Assembly (NCBI GenBank): GCA_002308315.1
Contig: DBWE01000138.1
Location: forward strand, 1-6,778
Source: Clostridiales bacterium UBA1246
Lineage (GTDB): Bacteria > Bacillota > Clostridia > Oscillospirales > Oscillospiraceae
Reading direction: 5' to 3'
DNA length: 6,778 nt
The translations under genes were made by a program, and so were the position numbers. How positions within the stretch are numbered: the stretch's first letter is position 1; each line of letters opens with the position of its first letter. Below, in pieces: positions 1 through 5,868 of this stretch. The notes below the pieces were generated by a model. That model saw nothing but the letters and a program-made list of their open reading frames with translations. It ran no database searches and had not been told where the DNA came from.

Positions 1-29
1 ATCATAAAGCAAATTCCGTTTCCCGTCAA
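1..29 (-). promoter_or_regulatory. Sigma-A-type promoter reading out of the window
   Basis: On the minus strand a -35 box TTGACG (24-29) is followed, after exactly 17 bases, by a -10 box TATGAT (1-6). That is 5/6 matches to each consensus with ideal spacing. Transcription would start just beyond base 1 and run leftward, so it must serve a gene outside the window. The rest of 1-144 holds no gene that I can support. Its only other feature is the hairpin after the ABC transporter gene, so the leftward unit beyond the window probably starts its own transcript here. Confidence 0.6.
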
Positions 30-106
30 CCCCGCTCCTCGGGACAGGCGGTCTATTCTTCATGGATTTTTGATATCAGAAGCCCCGCCGTCACGCCGCA
101 GGAAGA

Positions 107-128
107 CGCGGGCCGAAAAAGGCCCGCG
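107..128 (-). terminator. Hairpin after the MarR-ABC operon, probable terminator
   Basis: Arms CGCGGGCC (107-114) and GGCCCGCG (121-128) form a perfect 8-bp GC stem with a 6-nt loop, starting 16 nt after the transporter stop codon. Read leftward, the stem is followed by TCTTCCT, a poor U-tract, so termination may be partial or assisted. Its place between the operon end and the next leftward promoter supports the call. Confidence 0.5.
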
Positions 129-144
129 CCGCGCATACGTTCAT

Positions 145-2259
145 TTACTTTTTGGAGGTCTCTTCCTCTTCCTCGTCGTCATCGTCAAAGGGAGGCATCA
201 TGCCGCCCGGTCCGCCGCGGAAGCCGCCGGGGAACTTGAAGCCCTCGGGAGGCTTGAAGCCGTTCGGCAGCTTAAAGCCGCCCGGCATGCCCGGGAAGCC
301 GGGGAAGCCGCCCTCGGAGTTCTCTCCCTCGCTGAAATTATCCTCGCGTATGCTCTCGTTCTCGGAGGATATGTAGCGTTTGGCCTGGGTGGAGAACAGC
401 GTATAGTATTCGCCCTTCTGCGCCATCAGCTGGTGGTGATCGCCCATCTCCACGATCTCGCCTTCCTTCATGACCACTATCTTGTTGGCGGTAGTGGCGC
501 TGGACAGACGGTGAGAAACGAACAGAGTGGTCTTGTCCTTGCGCAGCTGATCGAACTGGTTGAATATCTCCTGCTCCGCCATGGGGTCGAGCGAGGCCGT
601 GGGCTCGTCGAGGATGAGTATGTCGGAGTCGGAATAGAACGCCCTGGCTATCGACAGCTTCTGCCACTGGCCTATGGACAGCTCTATGCCGGTCTTTTCG
701 AAGTAGCGCATGAGCGGCGTATCGTAGCCGTGAGGCAGCTTGCGTATGAAATCGTCGGCGTTGGCCTGCCTGGCGGAGTTTTCGATATCGTCCTGCTCGA
801 TGTTCTTGTCGATATCGCCGAAGGCTATGTTCTCCGTTACGTTCACGGCGTATTTGCCGAAGTCCTGGAAAATGATGCCGTACAGCTTATACAGCTCGGT
901 AACGTCGTAGTCCTTTATGTTCCTGCCGTCGAGCAGTATCTCGCCCTCGGTGGGATCGTACAGACGGGTTATCAGCTTGATGAGCGTGGTCTTGCCGGCG
1001 CCGTTGAGGCCGACGAGCACCACCGTGTCTCCGGCGTTGAGAGTGAGGTTGACGTTCTTTATGACCTTGCGCTCGGTACCGGGATAGGAGAAGCTCACGT
1101 TCTTCAGCTCTATCGTATGTCCGCAGTGGCGCCGCGGGACGATGGGCTGCGGGACATCCGGCACGATGGTCTTTTTCTCGTTCATAAACAGTATCATGTT
1201 GTCTATGAACAGCGAGCCCTCGTATATCGACGCCGTCGTCATTATCAGCGAGGTGACCGCCGACGAGACCGAGTTGAGCGCGCTGGTGTAGATGGAGTAG
1301 TCGCTTATCTGTTTTACGTTGGTCGCCACCATGTAGAACAGCGCCATGTTAAGCACCGCCGTACACAGCGACAGGAAGATGTTCCAGCCGCCCTCCTGCA
1401 GGATTATGGCCCTGATGCCCTTGAAATATTTGGTGAATATTTCATTGTACCGGCCGATGAACATATCGGACAGGTTGAAAAGACGTATCTCCTTGACCAC
1501 GTCCTTGTTTACCATGAGGTCGCTGTAATACTGCAGCTGCCTGCGGTCCTTGGAGCGGTGGCGCATGTACAGGAAGTTCTTGCGGCGGAAGAAGAAGGTC
1601 ACCGCCGCGGTCACTATGGACAGGATGACGAACACGATGAAGAGGATATAGGACATCGTGCCCATCTTGGCCAGCAGCGTGAAGAGTATCACCACGTAGC
1701 TGATCATGGATATTATGCGGCTGATGAGATCGAAGGTCGAGTTGAGGATGTTGACCGGGCGCGAGCCGGCCTCACGGTTGGCATTTTCGAGCCTCTCGTA
1801 GAAGTCCGGCATATCGAAGGAAGCCAGGTCGACCTCCTTGGCCTTCTTCATGATCTTGATCTTTACGTGATTGGTAACGATCTCGCCCGAGATCCTGGTG
1901 ATGATGCCGTTGAGGCTGCTGATAAGACTGTTCAGGAACGTGTACCCGAACTGATACGCCAGAGGTATGAGCATGTTCACGTCTTCCGAGAACGAGCGTA
2001 CGACCTCGGCCAGCAGGTTGGCCGTGATGAGCGTTCCGACCAGCGGCATGACGCCGTTGTACAGCGTCATGAACATCATCACGAACAGCAGCGAGGGTCT
2101 GGCCTCCCAGACCAGCTTGAAAATGTAGAGAAGCCTTGAGGCCGTGCCTCCCACGACTTCCCTGAGATATCTCGGTACGTCGCTTAAGGACTTGGGCCTC
2201 TGTGCCTTGAGCTTGTCGTTGACTCCGTCTCCGGGCGGGAAAAATCCACCGGGTCCCAT
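145..2259 (-). CDS. ABC exporter, fused permease and ATPase (704 aa)
   Basis: This is a half-transporter that should work as a homodimer in the membrane, using ATP to export an unknown substrate. The N-terminal part (about 45-360) is a six-helix exporter-type membrane domain, with hydrophobic runs near 56-78, 97-118, 184-222 and 289-350. The ATPase domain (about 383-625) has every motif: Walker A GLNGAGKTT (417-425), Q-loop Gln465, signature LSIGQ (527-531), Walker B ILILDE ending at Asp551-Glu552, D-loop ASLD (555-558) and switch His583. LSIGQWQK instead of LSGGQ resembles some peptide and lantibiotic exporters, from memory of the family. Residues 650-690 are a Pro/Gly/Phe-rich extension and 692-700 an all-acidic run, both outside the normal fold; the N-terminus (MGPGGFFPPG) is similar in composition. 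The ATG at 2259 lies 3 nt past the MarR stop, and its AGGAG (2269-2273, 9-nt spacing) lies inside the MarR gene, so the two are translationally coupled. Multidrug or peptide export is inferred. Confidence 0.93.
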   Translation of the reverse strand: MGPGGFFPPGDGVNDKLKAQRPKSLSDVPRYLREVVGGTASRLLYIFKLVWEARPSLLFVMMFMTLYNGVMPLVGTLITANLLAEVVRSFSEDVNMLIPLAYQFGYTFLNSLISSLNGIITRISGEIVTNHVKIKIMKKAKEVDLASFDMPDFYERLENANREAGSRPVNILNSTFDLISRIISMISYVVILFTLLAKMGTMSYILFIVFVILSIVTAAVTFFFRRKNFLYMRHRSKDRRQLQYYSDLMVNKDVVKEIRLFNLSDMFIGRYNEIFTKYFKGIRAIILQEGGWNIFLSLCTAVLNMALFYMVATNVKQISDYSIYTSALNSVSSAVTSLIMTTASIYEGSLFIDNMILFMNEKKTIVPDVPQPIVPRRHCGHTIELKNVSFSYPGTERKVIKNVNLTLNAGDTVVLVGLNGAGKTTLIKLITRLYDPTEGEILLDGRNIKDYDVTELYKLYGIIFQDFGKYAVNVTENIAFGDIDKNIEQDDIENSARQANADDFIRKLPHGYDTPLMRYFEKTGIELSIGQWQKLSIARAFYSDSDILILDEPTASLDPMAEQEIFNQFDQLRKDKTTLFVSHRLSSATTANKIVVMKEGEIVEMGDHHQLMAQKGEYYTLFSTQAKRYISSENESIREDNFSEGENSEGGFPGFPGMPGGFKLPNGFKPPEGFKFPGGFRGGPGGMMPPFDDDDEEEEETSKK
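211..282 (-). repeat. Hexapeptide repeats in the exporter C-terminus
   Basis: Residues 660-683 of the exporter read as four tandem hexads: GGFKLP, NGFKPP, EGFKFP and GGFRGG. The pattern is x-G-F-(K/R)-x-(P/G), encoded by an 18-bp period. They follow a related GGFPGFPGMP stretch (650-659) and precede the acidic tail. The Lys/Arg in each hexad makes the repeats basic, next to a strongly acidic end. The function is unknown; a flexible cytoplasmic interaction segment is one reading. Confidence 0.8.
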
Positions 2260-2262
2260 GAT

Positions 2263-2778
2263 TTATTTCTCCTTTTCTCTTTCCGAATTGCTGTCCAGCA
2301 GCTTCTTCAGCAGAAGCGCCAGCGTGGTTTTTTCGTCCTCCGAAAGCGCAGAGAAGAATTCCTCCGTTCTCCTCTCCCGCTCCGCGGAAAACATCGCCGC
2401 GATGCGCCTGCCCTTTTCCGCGATGTACACCAGCACCTGCCTGCGGTCCTTTTCATTGATCCGGCGCTCTATGAGCCCGTCTTCTTCCATTTTGAAAAGC
2501 AGCTCCGACAGGGACGGCGGCCGTATCCACATCGCTTCGGCAAGGCTTTTCTGCGTGACTCCGTCCCTTACGCTGAGCAGAGCGAGCACCCTGCCCTGAC
2601 TTCTGAAGCCCACGCTCGTCATGTCCTTGACCGGCGGCGGGAAGCGCATGCGCATGAACTGATCCGACGCGTTTTCATCAGGCAGACCTCCTCCCGGCGC
2701 CGGACCGACGGGTCTGCCCGGGCGACGGGTGAGCATGGATACCTGGAAAAGCATATTCATAAGCTCTTCGTTGCTCAA
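2263..2778 (-). CDS. MarR-family transcriptional regulator (171 aa)
   Basis: This is a winged helix-turn-helix repressor that probably controls its own operon and hence the ABC exporter. The DNA-binding core runs from about 58 to 122: helix-turn-helix around 74-95 (VTQKSLAEAMWIRPPSLSEL), then the typical MarR pattern GLIERRINEKDRRQ with the wing at 109-118. The C-terminal helices (124-165), rich in charge and Leu, should form the dimer interface together with the N-terminus. Residues 18-50 are unusual, being Pro/Gly/Arg-rich (RRPGRPVGPAPGGG, later RFPPP) between the first helix and the core. The TTG start at 2778 is supported by AGGAGGG (2785-2791) with a 6-nt gap; no better start is in range. 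The first gene of a two-gene operon, it has its own promoter and a likely operator directly upstream. The ligand is unknown. Length is slightly above the usual 140-160 aa because of the insert. Confidence 0.9.
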   Translation of the reverse strand: MSNEELMNMLFQVSMLTRRPGRPVGPAPGGGLPDENASDQFMRMRFPPPVKDMTSVGFRSQGRVLALLSVRDGVTQKSLAEAMWIRPPSLSELLFKMEEDGLIERRINEKDRRQVLVYIAEKGRRIAAMFSAERERRTEEFFSALSEDEKTTLALLLKKLLDSNSEREKEK

Positions 2779-2784
2779 AGCAGG

Positions 2785-2791
2785 CCCTCCT
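2785..2791 (-). promoter_or_regulatory. Ribosome binding site fixing the TTG start of marR
   Basis: AGGAGGG on the minus strand ends 6 nt before TTG at 2778. This strong Shine-Dalgarno is what decides for the TTG start. Its first three bases also belong to the right-hand inverted repeat of the putative MarR operator, so repressor binding and ribosome loading sites touch in the same short stretch. Confidence 0.8.
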
Positions 2792-2808
2792 AACTGTTAG
2801 GTAACTAA
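2789..2808. promoter_or_regulatory. Putative MarR autoregulatory operator, two overlapping palindromes
   Basis: Two dyads overlap here. The first is a perfect 13-bp inverted repeat CCTAACTGTTAGG (2789-2801), with arms CCTAAC/GTTAGG around one central base. The second, TTAGGTAACTAA (2797-2808), fits the pattern TTAG-N-TA-N-CTAA typical of AT-rich MarR operators. They lie downstream of the -10 box and just before the marR ribosome binding site, so bound repressor would block elongation or clearance rather than the -35. Binding by the adjacent MarR protein is inferred from position and symmetry. Confidence 0.65.
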
Positions 2809-2826
2809 TAATTTTTTATTGTACAA

Positions 2827-2855
2827 ATATTAACACGCGGAATTACTTTTGTCAA
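2827..2855 (-). promoter_or_regulatory. Sigma-A promoter of the marR-ABC operon
   Basis: On the minus strand a perfect -35 TTGACA (2850-2855), a 17-bp spacer and a -10 TAATAT (2827-2832, 5/6). Transcription would begin near 2820, giving a leader of about 40 nt that contains the palindromic operator and the ribosome binding site. This is the best promoter in the window. Confidence 0.85.
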
Positions 2856-2888
2856 CAGTATTTTTCGGCGCTTTTTTATTTTTTTACG

Positions 2889-3023
2889 CGCTGCGAAAGC
2901 AGCGGAAGGCCGCCCGTCAAAGCCGAGTTCTTCAAGGGCCGTAATGTGGACTTGCGGAAACGGAATAAGTATTGTATCGGCGCCCCGCTCCCCGAAGGCG
3001 CGGCCGCGCCGATTTCATTACGG
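2889..3023. repeat. Nested inverted repeats upstream of sigK (structured leader or dispersed repeat)
   Basis: This non-coding stretch holds several ordered dyads. CGCTGC-GAAA-GCAGCG (2889-2904) would make an RNA hairpin with a GNRA tetraloop if read rightward. CCGTAATG (2939-2946) pairs with CATTACGG (3016-3023). Inside that pair ATCGGCGC (2976-2983) pairs with GCGCCGAT (3006-3013), and inside that again lies the 14-bp perfect palindrome GGCGCGGCCGCGCC (2997-3010). GCGCC at 2980-2984 can alternatively pair with GGCGC at 2997-3001, so two folds compete. The outer arm ends 3 nt before the sigK ribosome binding site. It could be a regulatory 5' leader of sigK or a palindromic intergenic repeat; the sequence alone does not decide. 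A T-rich tract (2871-2885) flanks it on the left, and I see no convincing sigma-E or sigma-A promoter for sigK here. Confidence 0.55.
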
Positions 3024-3038
3024 ATCGGAGTGTTATTC

Positions 3039-3731
3039 ATGTCTGTATCATTTATGGCTCTGCTGCTCAACTCGGCCTTCATCATGCTGCGTCTGGGCAG
3101 TCCGGTCAATTCCTTTCCCCGCCCTCTGCCCGCCGCGGAGGAGGCGGAGTACGTCCGCCGCTCTCTTTCCGGCGATATCGAGGCGAGGAACCTGCTCATA
3201 GAGCACAATCTGCGCCTGGTAGCCCACATAATCAAGAAATACTATACTCAGGACTGCGATCAGGACGATCTTATATCCATAGGCACCATAGGTCTTATAA
3301 AGGGCATATCGAGCTATAAGCCCGACAAAGGGGTGCGCCTTGCGACCTACGCCTCCCGCTGCGTGGAAAACGAGATACTCATGTACTTCCGCAGCCGCAA
3401 AAAGACGGCCGGGGACGTTTCGCTCTCCGAGGCCATAGAGGCGGGCGAGGACGGCGGAGAGCTCTCCTTCATGGACGTGCTGTGCCGCGAGGACAACATG
3501 CTCGAGCGCATTACCTCCGCGGAAAGCCGGCGCCGCCTCAGAGGATACATCGAAACCGAGCTCACTCCCCGGGAGGCGGAGATAATCAAAATGCGCTACG
3601 GGCTTTACGGCGCCCCGGCGCGGACGCAGAGGGAGACCGCCGAGGCGATGCGGATATCGCGCTCGTACGTATCGCGCATAGAAAAAAAGGCCCTTGAAAA
3701 GCTCGAGGCCGCTTTCCTGCGCGACGGCTGA
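3039..3731 (+). CDS. sigK: RNA polymerase sporulation sigma factor SigK, pro-protein (230 aa)
   Basis: This sigma-70-family factor directs late mother-cell transcription during endospore formation (coat, cortex and lysis genes). Region 2 is clear: IEHNLRLVAHI (54-64), DLISIGTIGLIKGI (77-90) and LATYASRCVENEILMYFR (101-118), the last carrying the -10 recognition helix. Region 4 has TPREAEIIKMRYGL (176-189) and the -35 helix-turn-helix TQRETAEAMRISRSYVSRIE (196-215). These motifs closely match Bacillus subtilis SigK as I remember it, including the SFPRPL segment (25-30) before region 2. Residues 1-20 are hydrophobic (MALLL, AFIML) and occupy the place of the pro-sequence that SpoIVFB removes from B. 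subtilis pro-sigma-K. The ATG at 3039 has GGAG (3027-3030, 8-nt spacing); the frame is open further upstream to a GTG at 2946, but that part lies in the palindromic leader and does not resemble SigK. The gene is intact, with no skin-type insertion. Confidence 0.93.
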   Translation: MSVSFMALLLNSAFIMLRLGSPVNSFPRPLPAAEEAEYVRRSLSGDIEARNLLIEHNLRLVAHIIKKYYTQDCDQDDLISIGTIGLIKGISSYKPDKGVRLATYASRCVENEILMYFRSRKKTAGDVSLSEAIEAGEDGGELSFMDVLCREDNMLERITSAESRRRLRGYIETELTPREAEIIKMRYGLYGAPARTQRETAEAMRISRSYVSRIEKKALEKLEAAFLRDG

Positions 3732-3825
3732 GCATTTTGCGCCCTCACGCCAAAAAAAGCTTGCTTAATCCTCCGCGATTACTTAAACTGTAACCGTATA
3801 TACGAGCGACAAGGAGCGGCGGGAT

Positions 3826-4944
3826 ATGAAAAAGGTCATGCTGGTCTTCGGGACCAGGCCGGAGGCTATAAAAATTTGTCCTCTCGTCAACGAGCTGAAA
3901 ACGCGGAAGGGCATACGAACGGTGGTTTGCGTCACCGGCCAGCACAGGCAGATGCTTGACAGAGTGCTGGAGATCTTCGGCGTAAAGCCGGATTACGATC
4001 TGTCCATCATGAAGGAGGGACAGACGCTTTTCGACATCACCGCCGCCATACTCGAAAAAATAAAGTCCGTGCTTGAAAGGGAGCGGCCGGACGTCGTGCT
4101 CGTCCACGGCGACACGAGCACCGCTTTCGTTTCCGCTCTTGCCTGCTTCTATCTCCGCATACCCGTGGGGCACGTCGAGGCGGGACTTCGCACCCATAAC
4201 ATATATTCCCCCTACCCCGAGGAATTCAACCGCCAGGCAATAAGCATAATAAGCCGCTACAATTTCGCGCCCACGAGTCTTGCCGCGGACAATCTTATAA
4301 AAGAGGGCAGGGATCCCTCGGGAGTGTACGTCACCGGCAATACGGTCATCGACGCCATGCAGCACACCGTCCGGGAGGATTACCGCCACCCCGAGCTGGA
4401 CTGGGTCGGCGACGCCAGGCTCATATTCATCACGGCGCACCGCCGCGAAAACCTGGGCGAACCCATGCACCGCATGTTCCGCGCCATACGCCGCGTGCTC
4501 GGCGAGCATCCGGACTGCCGCGCCGTCTACCCCATCCACATGAACCCCGCCGTACGCCGCGCGGCCGACGAAGAGCTCGGCGGCTGCGACCGGATACACA
4601 TAATCGAGCCCATCGACGTCTTCGACTGCCACAATTTCGAGGCCCGCTGCTATCTGTGCCTGACCGACTCCGGCGGCATACAGGAGGAGTGTCCCTCCTA
4701 CGGCAAGCCCGTGCTCGTCATGCGCGATACCACGGAGCGCCCCGAGGGGCTCAAAGCGGGCACTCTGAGGCTGGTCGGCACCGACGAGGACGTGATTTAC
4801 TCCAATTTCACCGAGCTGCTCGAAAACAAAGCCGCCTACGACGCCATGGCCCATGCCTGCAATCCCTACGGAGACGGGCACGCCTGCAGGCGCATAGCGG
4901 ATATACTCGAGCTCGGGACCTGCGACCCCTGGACGGGGGGCTGA
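3826..4944 (+). CDS. wecB: UDP-N-acetylglucosamine 2-epimerase, non-hydrolysing (372 aa)
   Basis: This cytoplasmic enzyme interconverts UDP-GlcNAc and UDP-ManNAc, the donor for teichoic-acid linkage units and other surface polysaccharides (WecB/MnaA family). The fold is a GT-B-like double Rossmann. Visible motifs in order: FGTRPEAIK (8-16), TGQHR near 37-41, HGDTST with Asp96, HVEAGLRT with Glu118, PYPEEFNRQ with Glu132, TAHRREN with His205, and DSGGIQEE (281-288) followed by KPVLVMRDTTERPE. Asp96, Glu118, Glu132 and His205 match the four catalytic residues described for the E. coli enzyme. The length is normal for the family. The QEECPSYGKP stretch has Cys and Tyr where Ala and Leu are usual, a mild variation. 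The ATG has AAGGAG (3811-3816, 9-nt gap). It begins 94 nt after sigK with no terminator and only a weak promoter-like pair (TTGCTT-17-TAAACT, 3761-3789) between, so read-through from sigK is plausible. It ends before a strong hairpin. Confidence 0.95.
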   Translation: MKKVMLVFGTRPEAIKICPLVNELKTRKGIRTVVCVTGQHRQMLDRVLEIFGVKPDYDLSIMKEGQTLFDITAAILEKIKSVLERERPDVVLVHGDTSTAFVSALACFYLRIPVGHVEAGLRTHNIYSPYPEEFNRQAISIISRYNFAPTSLAADNLIKEGRDPSGVYVTGNTVIDAMQHTVREDYRHPELDWVGDARLIFITAHRRENLGEPMHRMFRAIRRVLGEHPDCRAVYPIHMNPAVRRAADEELGGCDRIHIIEPIDVFDCHNFEARCYLCLTDSGGIQEECPSYGKPVLVMRDTTERPEGLKAGTLRLVGTDEDVIYSNFTELLENKAAYDAMAHACNPYGDGHACRRIADILELGTCDPWTGG

Positions 4945-4980
4945 TTCCTCAAAACGTCTCCCTCGCGGGATTTTCGAAAT

Positions 4981-5014
4981 ATCGACAGCCGGGCTGCGAC
5001 GCCCGGCTGTCGAT
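4981..5014. terminator. Strong hairpin between convergent genes, likely bidirectional terminator
   Basis: A perfect 14-bp stem, ATCGACAGCCGGGC (4981-4994) with GCCCGGCTGTCGAT (5001-5014), closes a 6-nt loop. It sits between the end of the epimerase (stop at 4944) and the stop of the convergent phosphopantetheinyl transferase (5028). The rightward tail is TTTACCGTATT and the leftward tail ATTTCGAAAATC, so neither U-tract is strong, but stem strength and position fit a terminator for both genes. Confidence 0.75.
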
Positions 5015-5027
5015 TTACCGTATTCAT

Positions 5028-5696
5028 TCACTTCCCCGTCCGCAGCAATTCCTCCGCCGCGACCGTTATGACGCGGCCTTCGTCCATGGCTCCGACGGAG
5101 CCTTTTTCGCCCGGCAGGGCATACGTCGAGACCGCGATATGCTCGTCCCCAAAGCGCAGCAGCTCACCCCGGGCGGGATAATCCGCCGTATCCGCCGCGG
5201 CAAGGCCGCGCGGGATCCCCTCGCCCGTCAGCTTCAGCAGGCTTTCCTTCAGCGCCCACATATCCGTAAAAACCGCGGCGGGATCCTCCGCCGTCCTCAG
5301 CAGCTCCGCCTCCGCCGGGGAACACACGCGCCCGATGAGCCGCGGGGAGGGGCTGACGCGCTTCTGGATATCCGCCCCTATCTCCCGCCGGGCGACGGCG
5401 CATATGCAGCTGTACGCGCTGTGGCTTATACTGAAGCAGACGTTTTCCGCGCCGGCGGCGTACGGCTTACCCGACGGGGCGGCGCGTATTTCCGCGTTCC
5501 TTATGCCGAAGCAGTCCTCAAGGGCGTAGCAGAGCAGCAGCCGCGCCGCCGTGAACATCAATCTCGACTCTCTGCGCAGATATCTTTCCGCACGGGCGCG
5601 GTCCTCCCGCGACAGGCGGAGCGTGAGTTCTCTCAGCCGGCCGTCCGAAACGCCGCCGCAGTCCCGGGCGAAATATACGGAATATTCCCCGTCCAT
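5028..5696 (-). CDS. Sfp-type 4'-phosphopantetheinyl transferase (222 aa)
   Basis: The enzyme should move the 4'-phosphopantetheine arm from coenzyme A to a conserved serine of acyl or peptidyl carrier proteins. Sfp-type motifs appear in order: SGKPY (75-79), FSISHS (88-93), IGADIQ (106-111) with Mg-ligand Asp109, and WALKESLLKLTGEG (147-160) with Trp147, Lys150, Glu151 and Lys155. The two pseudo-symmetric halves and the length suit a monomeric Sfp/Gsp enzyme rather than the ~120-aa AcpS type. Position 111 is Gln where Sfp itself has a Glu metal ligand; such DIQ variants occur in this superfamily, so activity is not excluded. The ATG at 5696 has GGAG (5706-5709, 9-nt gap) and a dedicated promoter, so it is a single-gene unit. 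No NRPS, PKS or carrier-protein gene is in the window, so its target is unknown. Confidence 0.9.
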   Translation of the reverse strand: MDGEYSVYFARDCGGVSDGRLRELTLRLSREDRARAERYLRRESRLMFTAARLLLCYALEDCFGIRNAEIRAAPSGKPYAAGAENVCFSISHSAYSCICAVARREIGADIQKRVSPSPRLIGRVCSPAEAELLRTAEDPAAVFTDMWALKESLLKLTGEGIPRGLAAADTADYPARGELLRFGDEHIAVSTYALPGEKGSVGAMDEGRVITVAAEELLRTGK

Positions 5697-5731
5697 ACCG
5701 TTATTCTCCGTTCAGCGTTATTCTTCCCGAT

Positions 5732-5760
5732 ATTATAGCACCGCCCGGAGCGCAAGGCAA
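5732..5760 (-). promoter_or_regulatory. Extended -10 promoter of the phosphopantetheinyl transferase gene
   Basis: On the minus strand TTGCCT (5755-5760, 4/6) is followed after 17 bases by a perfect -10 TATAAT (5732-5737), preceded by TGC, an extended -10. Transcription should start near 5725, about 30 nt before the ATG. Confidence 0.75.
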
Positions 5761-5765
5761 AGCGG

Positions 5766-5789
5766 CGCCGAAAAAAGAAAGCTTCGGCG
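5766..5789. repeat. Inverted repeat between two divergent promoters
   Basis: CGCCGAA (5766-5772) and TTCGGCG (5783-5789) make a perfect 7-bp dyad with a 10-nt A-rich centre. It lies between the -35 regions of the two divergent promoters (5755-5760 and 5794-5799). It is not followed by a T-run on either strand, so a terminator is unlikely. A shared operator is possible but unproven. Confidence 0.35.
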
Positions 5790-5793
5790 GGTA

Positions 5794-5821
5794 TATACAT
5801 TTTTTTACATTGTGATATAAT
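5794..5821 (+). promoter_or_regulatory. Extended -10 promoter of the C11 protease gene
   Basis: TATACA (5794-5799, 4/6 to the -35 consensus) is followed after 16 bases by a perfect TATAAT (5816-5821), with TGA just before it forming an extended -10. Transcription would begin near 5828, leaving a leader of about 40 nt ending in GGAGG (5857-5861). Confidence 0.75.
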
Positions 5822-5868
5822 AATATTTAGTATTTATATCGCGCATCTGCTTGTTTGGAGGTAAGCTT

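Noticed and set aside
70..2139. A 689-codon open frame on the plus strand opposite the ABC exporter
   Set aside because: It mirrors the exporter's codon bias, has no domain-like pattern, and lacks a ribosome binding site; the minus-strand gene has every ABC motif.
2871..2904. T-rich tract plus hairpin as an intrinsic terminator
   Set aside because: The T-run precedes the stem rightward, and leftward the stem is followed by A's, so it has the wrong polarity on both strands.
2969..2980. Sigma-E-like -10 (GATACAAT) on the minus strand
   Set aside because: It points away from sigK and has no matching -35.
2946..3038. Upstream extension of the sigK frame to a GTG
   Set aside because: The extra 31 codons lie in the inverted-repeat leader, do not resemble SigK, and lack a Shine-Dalgarno; the ATG at 3039 has one.
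2876..3235. A 119-codon minus-strand frame across the sigK leader
   Set aside because: It is antisense to sigK over half its length. Its tail comes from the palindromic leader and has no start signal; at most it marks a repeat.
3761..3789. TTGCTT-17-TAAACT as an epimerase promoter
   Set aside because: Only 3/6 and 4/6 matches; too weak to annotate as a feature.
3745..5031. A 428-codon open frame on the minus strand opposite the epimerase
   Set aside because: Its translation has only the His/Val/Gly-rich texture of an antisense shadow; the plus-strand gene has all catalytic motifs.
4656..5738. A 360-codon plus-strand frame running from the epimerase through the transferase
   Set aside because: It is Arg/Ala-rich, crosses the convergent terminator and two genes, and shows no family signature.
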